Origin: Raphanus sativus
Taxonomy: Eukaryota; Streptophyta; Magnoliopsida; Brassicales; Brassicaceae
Length of the DNA: 64,000 nucleotides
NCBI RefSeq assembly: GCF_000801105.2
Contig: NC_079511.1
Span: 23,273,792 to 23,337,791 of the forward strand
Direction of reading: 5' to 3'
Position numbers and translations under genes: made by a program. The notes under the pieces are model-generated. The model worked only from the letters and a program-made list of their open reading frames with translations. It searched no databases and was not told the origin of the DNA. This document shows positions 45,501-56,357 of the stretch, one piece after another; within the stretch, counting starts at the first letter, position 1; each line of letters opens with the position of its first letter.

Positions 45501-48500
45501 ATCTTAGGACTACGAATAAGCTCTCCTAGCTCCTGTGACGACAGGTCATAGTACCTCTCCCACACCAAATCCTTCTTCTCCAACTTCATCAAAATCTCAT
45601 TAGGAATTCCATGAAACTGACGAAGAGGTGTCTGGACATTCCACATCCTCTTCCCAACCATTTTAGACAAGTTCAGAGCTTTCTCAGCCAGTTGAGCCCA
45701 TCCGCGCTTCAATACAATTTCATAGAGAGCTCGTACAAGACGTCCGGCACTCTGAAAATAATTATAAAAAATGAGACGTGAGCACCAGAGAACAGATACA
45801 GCATTTTAATAATGCAACTAGGTGAGATGAGAGAAGAAAGCAGAGAGAACAAGGAACAAACCAGAGAACAGACACAGCAATTTAATAATGTAGAGATGAG
45901 AGAATAAAGCAGAGAGAACAAACCTGAGTAATGTAAACCATGTCTGATGTCAAAGAAAGACCCTCGAGCTTTAGCTGTGAAATGTATGCCTGTAGCAAAA
46001 CATTAATCTTTGCACTGGGCTCCTCCAGAGTTTCCTTGATCGGAATTGGGACACGATCCAGAAGTTTGGCCAGTTCCATCTTCTCATCTTGCCGAACAGT
46101 CACATACTTGAACTCCTCACTCAATGAGAACAGACGATAGAGATCTATATCACCCATCGTTGGCTTCAAATGCTCATTGTACGTAGCTATGGTCCCATGA
46201 CTTATATAGTAGTAACTAGCAATCCTTCCCAAATCAGTAACTTGGAAATATCCACTTTTCCTGTCATACTTAACCAAGTTGTTTTTGTCCAAGATAGTAG
46301 CAGCTGAGTGTACCTGCAAAAACAATGATTCAAGTAAACCTTAGACACAGATAGCCATAAATGATATTTTTAAAACAATTTTTTTTTATAATTCAATCAA
46401 TCTTTTTGAATTGAACTTTAGAGCAATGACATATTAAATCTGTGATCAACTTGAAAGAAACAAGGCATCCAACAGTTCATCACGGAGTGCTTGTAAGTTG
46501 TAACATACAAAGAGAAAGCTACTGATACTAGGAACAACAGTTACGGGAAAGATAGCAAACAAATGGCGTTTATCATCAGATACACTTCCCACTCAAAATC
46601 CTCACAGAGACTCAGAGAAATCTACAATACCAATTTCACAATCAATGTGATAAGCACAAGTGATCCAAACAGTTCATCAAGGTCATATAGTGGACAGAGG
46701 CAAAGCTATCAATGTTAGACTCAAGAGTTCATCAAAAATATTGAACATATGAAAAGCAATTTCAGGGAAATGACATCAAATCATCAGATGCTAACTTCTT
46801 ATTCAAATTCTCAGAGAACATGAAATGAATACTAAATTTGTAATCAACTTGAAGGATAAAAAGCAACAAAATTACGATATTAAATAATTTTACCATATGA
46901 GAAAGTGGGAAAGCTTAAGTTAAGGCATTACGATAGCAAATAATTTTCTAACATTAGATAGGCTAAGTTTAAGGCATTACGATAGCAAACATATTTTAAA
47001 TAGTAAAGAGCGACAGGTTAAAGCAGATGAAGTACGTACCAGGTCAGCTCTTCTTTCCTCCAAGACTACGTCTTTTACAAGGGCATCAGGCGCTAAACCA
47101 TACAGCGTAGGATTACGAACCATACGGATATAGAGATACGTATACCCAAGCCAGTGGCAAGCCTCTTTGGCATTCTGAACAGTTCCAAGAACAATTTCAG
47201 CATTAAGCTGATCAGCAAGTTTGGAAATGAACTGGCTCTCAATAGGTAGTTGCTCATTCATCAAAGACAGATAATACTGCAGCTCGCTGTAGCCAGTGAT
47301 AATTATACCCTCCCCAGATTGATCATACTGAGGTCTTCCAGCACGCCCAAGCATCTGCATAACATCCAGGGGACTGAGTTCCATCCACGCCCCTTTCTCA
47401 GGATTATAGACCTGTGTTCCTTTGATTATGACGGTATGAGCAGGAAGATTCACACCCCATGCAAGAGTTGCTGTGGAAACCAAGACTTGCACATGCCCTT
47501 CCCCAAAAAGGGCCTCGACTATCTCACGATCACCTCTTGTCAGCCCAGCATGATGAATAGCAAAACCGTAAGGCAGAAGATTTCTCAGATCACCATTCTT
47601 AATAAGACTAAGCTGACTCTGAAGAACTTCACGACTTGCACTGTCTTCTTTCAAGAACCTGCTGAGTGTATCGTTCGCCAATGCAGTGTCCACTATTGCC
47701 TGTGCAGTTTTTGCTGTTTCCTTCCTCGAATGAACAAAAATAAGAACCTGGTGCTTTCCAGCACCGGCCAATACTTTCTGATAACAAAGATCATTCATCA
47801 GCTGGAACCTCTGCAACGGTTTTCTCACACTGATTCCAATATATTGCTGACCAAGAGGCACCGGTCTGTAGCTGCTGTCGAATTTAAACAACCCTTTCTT
47901 AAGATCAACCCGCAGAAATAAAGCCACATCTTCGTAATTTGGCAGTGTAGCTGACAACCCCACCAAGCGAATATTCTCCTTCGTGGTTTCAATCTGCCTA
48001 AGAGTCCTAGCAACAATGCTTTCAAGTACAGGCCCTCTATTATCATGAAGAAGATGGATCTCATCGATTATAAGAAGTCTCACAAGCTGGGTGTAAGTGC
48101 GATCACCAGATTTCCTTGTGATGATATCCCACTTCTCAGGTGTAGTGACAATGATCTGGGTCTCCTCAATTTCCTTCCCACTAAGCGACTGATCCCCACT
48201 GAGTTCCCTCACAATGACCCCATAATCCTTCAGACGATTCGACAGGTTACTGACAACCTCAGCAACAAGGGCTTTCATGGGTGCAACATACACAATTTTG
48301 TACTTTCCATGATTAAATGTTCCATCTTCGTTCCTACTGAACTTAATTTGCTGCAGTATGGTGAGCATGGCAACATTGGTTTTCCCAGCACCAGTTGGAG
48401 CACAAAGAAGTATGTTATCAGCCTTGAATAGCGCAGTCTCATACACTCTGCTCTGAACCCTGTTCAACTGTTGCATTCCCTTAAAAGCCGGCTGAGCCCA

Positions 48501-49997
48501 ATCTGGCATCTCGGAGATCTTCACAAGCTTCTCACTGGTATCCACCTTTTTAGAAACCGCTGGAACATGAACTTCATCATATCCCTTGCCATGAGTTCTG
48601 TAGGAGCCAGGTGGAAGGTCACACTTCTTATTCGCCATCAGAAGACCACCTTGGTCAAAAGCCAAGCTCTCGAGGTCCAGCATCTGACGCTGACCCTTCA
48701 ACCAACCACTCTCTAAATCTCTATCAACAACATCTCTCCTGCCTCGAACTCCATCTCCAACAGTTTCATCCTTCAAACGCCGGGCTTCTTCATTAATACT
48801 TTTTTGTAGGTTCTCCTCCCTCTCTTTCGCTGTTGCTCTAGTTGCATGCAACTGCTCCACAATTGCTGCCAATTCCAGACCCAACCCTCTCATCTCCTCT
48901 TCAATTCTATTCCTTTCTTCCTGGTCTTCTGCCCTAGCCAAACGGGTGCACCACACAATTTTAAAGCGGTTCCGCAGCAGAAACTTAACGAGGCTGAACT
49001 TGTCATACTGAAGATGCCTAAGCAGCTTGTTCTCAACATCCCTATCATCCCCTTCAGCGAGTACCTTAAGCAGCTCTTCAGCTAGTACTTGGCACTGTGT
49101 CGGATCAATCTGCTGTTCATAAGCCTGTGATACCTTCCTCTGGAGCCAGTAAGCATCAATATCCTGAACGTTCAGACTGGTGCCTTCATTCGCATCTCCT
49201 GCATCCTCTTCATTTATCCCTGCATCCACTTGCATCCCTCCAGATTTCTGAGGTTCTTCATCCTCTTCATCTTCTTCGTCATGTACCATATCAGGATCAC
49301 TCTCCTCGTCATCTCCTTCATTCTCCTCAAACTCAACAGCCACACCAAGATCATCATCAAGCCCCTCATCCTCATTTGCTTTACCACCACCAGAATCACC
49401 ACCTTCTTGAAAATCCGTGATCAACTTCCCAATGGAAACAAGCTGATCGAAAACCTGATGAATCTGATCAGGTGCAGGGTTGAGCAGCTTCTGAATCTCC
49501 GCCTTCTTTTCAGCGTTCTTCACAGCATCATTCTTGAGAACAGCCAAGACCTCATCTGCAGCACCACTAACAATATTCAGAGGCAACCCACCCAGCTGCT
49601 GCTGAATCAGACTAAGCATAGCCTCGTAAGCAGCCCTCGTCTCCTTAGTCTTGGGCTGATAAACCACATCGTCAGTATCCGTGAGCACACTCTCTTCCCT
49701 GAGCCGACGCCTCTTGCTCTGCCGAGCAGAAACAGTATCATCCGCAACAACATCACGCTCCTTCTTCTTCTTCTTAGACTTGTTAAGCTTATCCTCCAGC
49801 TCCTGAGGTCTTCCCTTAGCAACTCTATCTCCAAAGGACTTGGGATCAATCTTCCCCCACAGAGTCTCAGGTTCTCCGGTAGGCTCGTGTGTATCGCGAG
49901 GACGATTCTCACTGGTTAGCACCAAGCTAGAGTTGGCTCTGTACTCGTACTGCTTGAATCTGGCATGAGCTTCTGCGCCGCCTCCCAAGTTCGCCAT
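42527..49997 (-). CDS. BRR2: BRR2-type spliceosomal U5 snRNP RNA helicase
   Basis: Three coding exons: 47040-49997 (start [14 protein letters not shown]), 45924-46313 and 42527-45751. They encode about 2190 residues, close to Arabidopsis BRR2A (about 2170 from memory) and highly similar throughout. BRR2 unwinds U4/U6 to activate the spliceosome. Cassette 1 has APTGAGKT (about residue 520), [15 protein letters not shown] and QMLGRAGRP; cassette 2 has APTGSGKT (about 1385), DELH, FSTS in place of SAT, and QMMGRASRP. Cassette 2 is the regulatory, weakly active one in this family. Each cassette is followed by Sec63-like sequence. An acidic region lies near residues 200-260. Relative to Arabidopsis from memory, a charged insert ([11 protein letters not shown]) follows motif I of cassette 2. 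An open GTG upstream (50000) was not used. In Arabidopsis BRR2A is At1g20960, far from the genes around it here. Confidence 0.95.
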
Positions 49998-50008
49998 CAC
50001 TGAAACCC

Positions 50009-50395
50009 TAACAATTCGAAATTAAACAATGTTAAAACCACAAATCGAATCTAATCGGCGTCGAGATTTAAACCTAATAACCGCCACGAAACGAAGCAGA
50101 GAGACAGAGAGAGAGAGAGAATGTAACTTACGGAAACAACTCGAATCTTCTCTGCAGAGAGTGAAGCTTCGTGTAGATTTAGGGTTACTTCGTTCTCCGG
50201 CTGCGAATCCTTTACCTAATTGTCGAATTAACCGATATCAAACAATGTTAAAACCACAAATCGAAAACTTCGCGAAACGAAGCAGAGAGAGAGAAGGAAA
50301 CTTACGGTGAAGAGCTACGAAATCTCTTCTCGAGCTCGAATCTTCTCTGCAGTGAGAAGAAAGCTTCGTGTAGATTAGGGTTTTTTCGTTCTCGC
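50009..50395 (-). repeat. Duplicated 5' UTR/leader-intron region of BRR2
   Basis: Two diverged tandem copies, about 50009-50217 and 50218-50395. Both contain AACAATGTTAAAACCACAAA, CGAAACGAAGCAGAGAGA, TCGAATCTTCTCTGCAG and GCTTCGTGTAGAT. On the minus strand each keeps a consensus donor (CCGTAAG at 50131 and at 50305), and one acceptor (TTGTTAG|GGTTTC at about 50009) precedes the ATG. Two alternative first exons are therefore possible. Confidence 0.75.
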
Positions 50396-51039
50396 CTCCT
50401 CTAACTAACTAGGGATCCCAACTAACTTACGAAAGATTTGATAGAGGACTATAGGTCGGTTCGGGTTAGGTCGGTTCGGGTTAGCTCGGTTTGCATATAA
50501 AATCTGAACAAATTTAAAAATTGGATGTCTGAACCAAACCAAACCGGTTATTATCCATCCGAACCAGATCGGCTTTCATCTATTCCAACATCCTATTGGT
50601 TTATTATCCAATTTCCGAAACTAAAACAAAGATATCCCAAGTGCACAAAAAAAAAAAAAAAACAAAGATATTCGACACTATAAAATCTAAACTTTACAAC
50701 TATTCTTTTTTTCTATAATAAATATTCACATGCCTCGAGCTGACCTTGCTAGTTTTATAATTCATGAAATTTGCGATTTTGAAGATTATCAAATTTCATT
50801 TAATCTAACTCCAAACCTTACAAATCCAACTCTTATTGTCTCTTCTCCATATACGTCTTCGAAGAAGAACAAAAGCTAAATTCTATTTTTGTATCTTTCG
50901 ATATAATTTTTTGCCTTTTAATTGATTAAATTGATTATTTTAAAATGATAGTAAACCTTACAGTTAAACCCTTGATTACTTGGTTTGATTAGTTGTTCTC
51001 AAAACTATTTCCGATAACAATGTCGTTTTAACAATTTAA
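50396..51039. other. Spacer upstream of BRR2
   Basis: Contains a short GGTTCGGGTTAG repeat (about 50456-50490) and CCGAACC-like words, probably a decayed hAT-like or similar repeat, then AT-rich DNA. No gene is seen. Confidence 0.4.
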
Positions 51040-51691
51040 CTAGATTTTGACCCGCGCTTTGGAAGCGCGGAATATTTTACGATGAAAAAATTCACTAATA
51101 ACTTAACAAATATTTTGGTAATTTTTAAAGAGTATGTATTTAAAATATTTTTTGCATTTAAATCAGTGTTTTAAAATTCAACCCGATTGTGATTATACCG
51201 GTTAATCCGGAGATCTGACAATTCAATTTAGGTTTTTAAAATATTCATATTAAAAAAAAATCACTAAAACCCGAGATTAACCGATTGAACTGATGGATGA
51301 CCGATATGTAATCTAATTGGATTTAAATTGTAATAGTTTCATAATTTGTAATCTTATAATCCAAATTTTAAAGTTTCTTATTTTGCAATTTATGAAATTA
51401 TAACGTTTCTACAAAATTTTAAAAAGAAAATGATATATATAAAATAACTAAAATTAATTATTGTATTGTTTGGAAACATTGATAGTAGTATAAAAAATAT
51501 ATTGTTTGGAAACATTGATAGTGGTATAAAGAAATAAGTATATTGTTTGGAAACATGGATATTAGTATAAAGAAAGGAACATTAGTGATTTAATGTAGGT
51601 TTTAACTATAAAGTATAAAAATGTATTTAATTTAAAAACTTACAAAATAAATGTTAGGTCCAACAGAATGTTTCTGTTTTAATAAGATAGA
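51040..51691 (-). mobile_element. 652-bp non-autonomous Helitron
   Basis: Read on the minus strand, it starts TCTATCTTATTAAAACAG after an A (51692). It ends with a hairpin (CCGCGCTT, CCA loop, AAGCGCGG), GTCAAAAT and CTAG (51043-51040), followed by T. The first 16 bases and the final GGGTCAAAATCTAG match the 12.9-kb Helitron. It has no coding capacity. Inside, GTTTGGAAACAT-GATA is repeated three times at about 38-40 base spacing (51464-51575). Confidence 0.88.
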
Positions 51692-52326
51692 TTTGTTTTA
51701 TTGGACTAGACTTATACATGTATTTGATCACTTGACTGATTCGACGCCTCTCCTTCGACTTTTTCTTATTAACAAATGGATTCATCTCCAAATCAAGATA
51801 ATTGATCACCACCTAGAGCAAATGAGTCATTTTATTTAAATTTGTTTAATTCTTTTAACAATCGTTTGAGTTTGATTCAAGTGTTTCCTCTAAAACATTG
51901 ACGTGCATGGAGTTTGACTATTCTTTGTCCTTATTGCTATGGAAATTAACAACTCAATTCAACGACGATCATAACTGTTTACCTTTTCTTAACTAAATAT
52001 ATACATATTTCAATGACAATATTCACAATTATGTTTTAGAATATGATCGACGATTTATTTTCTCACGAGAACTATGATATAACATAAGATGTCTCCCAAA
52101 CTATGATCTCGTTCTATATATTCCCGAAAATAAAATTTAAGATCTATTTCCCAACAAAAAAAAAAGAGTTTAACATTTCTTTCTACACTAAATTAAAGTT
52201 CGAAATCTGAAAAACCATAGATCATAATTAAATTTGGTTTACTGATTATAAATCAAACTGACATGAAGAAATCAAGAAAAATGAATAACTATAAGGTACA
52301 AACTCATTGAAACAATTTGTTAAGTA
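51692..52326. other. Spacer 3' of pirin
   Basis: AT-rich, with no supported gene. The last 100 bases are the likely 3' UTR of the pirin gene on the minus strand. Confidence 0.4.
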
Positions 52327-53861
52327 TTAGAACAACAATCCCAAGTCAGAGGCAGCTTGAGACTTCCAATGTCTAGCTTTTTCGAATCCATTTGTAAAAT
52401 TCTCAAAATCATCAACGGTTTGATCAATCTCTTCCTGTGTGTTCATAACAAAAGGACCAAACTGAACCACTGGTTCACCTATAGGCTCACCACCAACAAG
52501 GATAAACCGAAGCGGCAGACCTGAATCAGAACCATTCCAAGCCTCTAACCGGTCCCCACCTAGGCCTAGAATCAGCAAGTGATGCGCGGCAGCAGTTGAG
52601 TGTTGTGACCTGGAATCCCCAAAATGGCCATGGCCTTGAAGAACATAGACAAATGCATTCCAGTGAAGTGGAATGTGCTGAGAGATTTTAGAACCAGGTG
52701 TGAGAGTGAAGTCTAAATACATTGTTGGTGTTCTTGTGCAGATCTTTGACTTAACTCCATTCCATTCTCCTGCTATGATTCTCACCCTCACACCATCTTT
52801 CTCTGCTTCTGCTATATCCTTGCTCTCTATCTCTTGATAACTCGGCATTACTCTGAGAATTCACACACTTTGAAGTAAAAATCATGGATCACTCCACATT
52901 TACCTATATGAATATTTTTTACATAAAAGAAGCTTACAGTTTATGTTTTGAAGAAAGATTGATCCAAAGCTGCAAGCCTTTGTTGCGAGTAGTGCCAGTA
53001 GCGTTAGAAGAAGGCATTTCAGAGTGAACTATGCCTTTTCCTGCCGTCATCCATTGTAATCCTCCTTCTCTTATTACCCCTTTGTGTCCTTCACAGTCTT
53101 CATGCAAAATCTCTCCCTATGTATAATACATACCAATAATGCATCAAAAACTTGGCGTTTTGTTTTTGTGAAATGGAATTTGAAGATGAAAAGAGGTCAA
53201 TACCTCTAACATGTAAGTGACCGTCTCAAATCCTGCTTTTGAAAAGGAAAAAAATATTAAACGCGAAAGAACAATGTTATATAGCAATAGATTTGGTTAC
53301 TAGTCATACTCTGTTTGTTACTTTTTAATGTTATATCCTTGATCGTTTTTTTTATCGCAACTTGAGTATTTTAACAAAATTTAAACCATAGAAGAGAGTA
53401 ATTTAAGCAAAATTATTTGTTAATAGTAAAAAAATAAATGTCAAACGCAGATGAAATATAGTTGCAATGTCTTCATGAATACTCAAAATATTAAATAAAA
53501 ATAAAAATATCATGTAGACACAAACGCAACGAGTAAAACTACGTGTAGAATATGCGGTAAACCAAAACCAACCTCTGTGTGGATGATCTGGGAATCCTGC
53601 AGGAGCCGAAACTGCAAGTTTTAAAGATGTTCTGTTAGCTATCTCTGACAAGTTGGGTTTGAAAGAAGCAAGCAAAGACAAACAAAAGAAAGATGGCTCA
53701 CCTGAGAACTCATCCAGAACAAGAAATGGGTCGAAGTATCTCAACTCAAACCTTCCTATGCTTCTTCTTACAACAGCACCAAAGCCTTCGTGCTGCTGTC
53801 TAGCGAAAAGCTTCTTAACAACTAACCTCTTCTTACCAGAAGCTTCCTCTGAGATTGGCAT
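52327..53861 (-). CDS. Pirin-like RmlC-type cupin protein
   Basis: Five exons: 53702-53861, 53573-53611 (39 bases), 53204-53232 (29 bases), 52938-53116, 52327-52852, giving 310 residues starting MPISEEASGKKRL. The open frame reaches six bases further up to a TTG, but ATG at 53861 is the natural start. Pirins are nuclear or cytosolic bicupins with a metal site. The ligand-bearing region DHPHRGFETVTYMLEG and the later GIVHSEMP are both present, split across the micro-exons. Family members are reported to bind transcription factors or G-alpha in plants, and some have quercetinase activity; which applies here is unknown. From memory this is the At1g50590 counterpart. All splice phases add up (933 bases) and no lesion is seen. 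Confidence 0.92.
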
Positions 53862-53914
53862 CTTCAATCTCTTAGTGAAGAATATGTTTTTATTTGTTAA
53901 GTCTCTCCTCTGGC

Positions 53915-53937
53915 AAGGATGTATTTATATACTTAAG
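53915..53937 (-). promoter_or_regulatory. Probable core promoter of the pirin gene
   Basis: On the minus strand CTTAAGTATATAAATACATC contains a good TATA box 50-75 bases before the ATG. A second exact copy of these 23 bases lies at 54892-54914. Confidence 0.42.
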
Positions 53938-56357
53938 AAAGAGTTGTTGTATTTGACAGTTGGCCAAATTTAAGAGGATGATTTACAAGTCAATTAATTT
54001 GGTTTTGAGGACGCCTTCTCTTTGCCTTTAAAACATTAATTAACTAATTTTGATTATACAAAAAAACTTCATTTTTTGTTTGCTTAATTAAAAAAAGAAA
54101 CAAATAAAAACAAAATTTAGCTGAATGAAGAAAGAATGATTTGGACCAATATTATTAATGGTTTGTTTTACGTCATCAATTCATCATCCTCTCTATCTTA
54201 TTAGAAGTTTCAATTCGAAATGTTCTGGTAGAAAGACAAAAGTGAATGCATCATCTCTTGATTCGTTAATGGACCATGTGGTGGATTTTTGCATGCGAAA
54301 TATTTATATTATTTCTTGATTCTCTCTTTTGTATCCAGAGCTTTTAACAACGATGCACTTATATATATGGCAATGCTATAACAATTGTTTTTCAAATCAA
54401 TTGATATACTATACGATCTACTCGTTTTGTTATTTAAGATGGGGTAAAGAAAAAACGATTACTTTGAAATTTTCAAGACTAACTAATGTAAGTTCTAGGA
54501 AGCTAGAAGTCCACAGCTTATTCAGAATTTGATTTACAATTATATCTTTTATTTGAGAAAACTGATACTACATTTTCCACATATCTAGATAAGCGCACAG
54601 GTTTGTGTGCGGGGGATCACGTGACATAAAGGCTTTCGACAGCATGGCGTAAGGATGACGCCACATAAATGGCCAGACGATTTATCCATTCGTTGTCTTC
54701 CTGTGGGTACGTACTCCTGATTTGAAGAGTCAAAGATATTACAAACCCAAGTCTTTGACTACTATTTATAATTACACCGTAAGAACAAGGGTCAAAAGCT
54801 CAAAACTTCTGGAAACTTTAGGTGTCTGACGAGTGTTTACATAATCATGACGTCATCAGGTATCTAAGTATTTTCTTTCCTAATCAAATAAAAGGATGTA
54901 TTTATATACTTAAGTAAAATTACAACATTGACCCCTCTCAAACAAATTCCTGCCTCCGCCACTGCCAGGTATACTAGATTAATTGGTGAGGAGGCGGTTG
55001 ACCAATTAATTAGACAGTTGTTTACATGTTTATAGTGGCGACAACCACTTATATCATCAATTATAACTTTGGTTAAATCGCCATCTCTTTTACCGAACCA
55101 CATTTTCTTTAACCGTAATATTACCGCGTCAAACGCACATTTTCTTTGATATGGTTGGACTATATTTTTGTTACCAATATAAAAACACAATCAAACTAGT
55201 GTGGCTAATCATAATGGTACGGTGTCAAGAAAGAAGAAGCTAATCATAATATACACAAGTACTTTTTAAATACCATTTTTTTTTAAATGAAATTTTATTA
55301 CGATCGAGCGTTACGAATGAAGTACATCCGCGCTCACGTTAGGTTCACCACCAACCAATGTAACATTAGGAAAACACCTTGACCAATAATTAGCCATTCT
55401 TCTGGTATCAAAGACGTACAAGGCAACTCCAGTGAATCACAATTCACAAAGTAACAAAACCTATATTTCATGTTGTAACTTGTAAGAGACGTCGCATTGT
55501 GCCCATCAATTGTTCAAACATTTTAGTTATACTGACACATCTTTTTAGTTTATTATTCAGAAGTATTGATTTTACATTTTTAGCTCAATAATTCCTATAT
55601 TTTACAAGTGTATAACAAGGGTCAATTAGTGTTTAACATTTAATAACTTTCTAATTGGTTAACTAGAAACGTGGCAAGTAGTTCAACCTGAAAATATTCA
55701 AAAAAAAAACCCTAAAGATTACATGATTTGAGACAAAACCAATGTTACACGCTTTACCTTTGAGTTTGAATTTTATTTTGTTAATTAATTAGGAAGAGTG
55801 TTAAATAGAAAGAATTTGCTTTTAATTTCCTCCAGACCCAAAACCAACTTGTATTAATAACAAAAACATGACATAAAACACTTATTTTACCGGATTTTGA
55901 ATTAAAAACATAATAAAACCGACTCGAGTGCTTTTAAATCACTAGTCTACCACGTTCACTTGACCCAGAGTCTTATGACATTCGATCAAATCAATTAGGT
56001 GACTGAATATTACATCAACTTCATGATTTCTTATAGGAAAAAACCCAGAAAATCTGCAATTTTCCTAATGTCGGTGCTTGATAACGACAAGAAAAAAGAG
56101 TTGACCAACATCTAACGTAAAACCAGAAAATCTCATCAATCTAACACATTAAAACAGAACAACAGAGTTGTCACAAGGTTTCAATGCCAAATCATAGTTT
56201 TCTTATGAAAATTAAAAACTTTAAACACCAACAACCAACCTTACTACTATTACTATTACAACATTTCTTCGGTTCATAAGTTGTTTACTTTTACAAAACA
56301 GAATCAACAAACTGTAAAACATCATCTAAACTCTCTCTCCATATCAAAAGGCATAAG
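53938..56357. other. Spacer between pirin and SCL5
   Basis: Mostly AT-rich. It includes an ACGT element (ATCACGTGACAT, about 54617) and the sequence CCTCCGCCACTG at about 54953-54964, which resembles a terminal repeat of plant hAT elements; no matching partner was found. The 3' UTR of SCL5 lies at about 56160-56357. No gene is supported. Confidence 0.4.

Noticed and set aside
49998..50000. Extended BRR2 start one codon upstream
   Set aside because: The codon is GTG; the ATG at 49997 matches the conserved MANLGGG start.
54195..54212. TCTATCTTATTAGAAGTT as another Helitron start
   Set aside because: Preceded by C, diverges after 12 bases and has no 3' partner.
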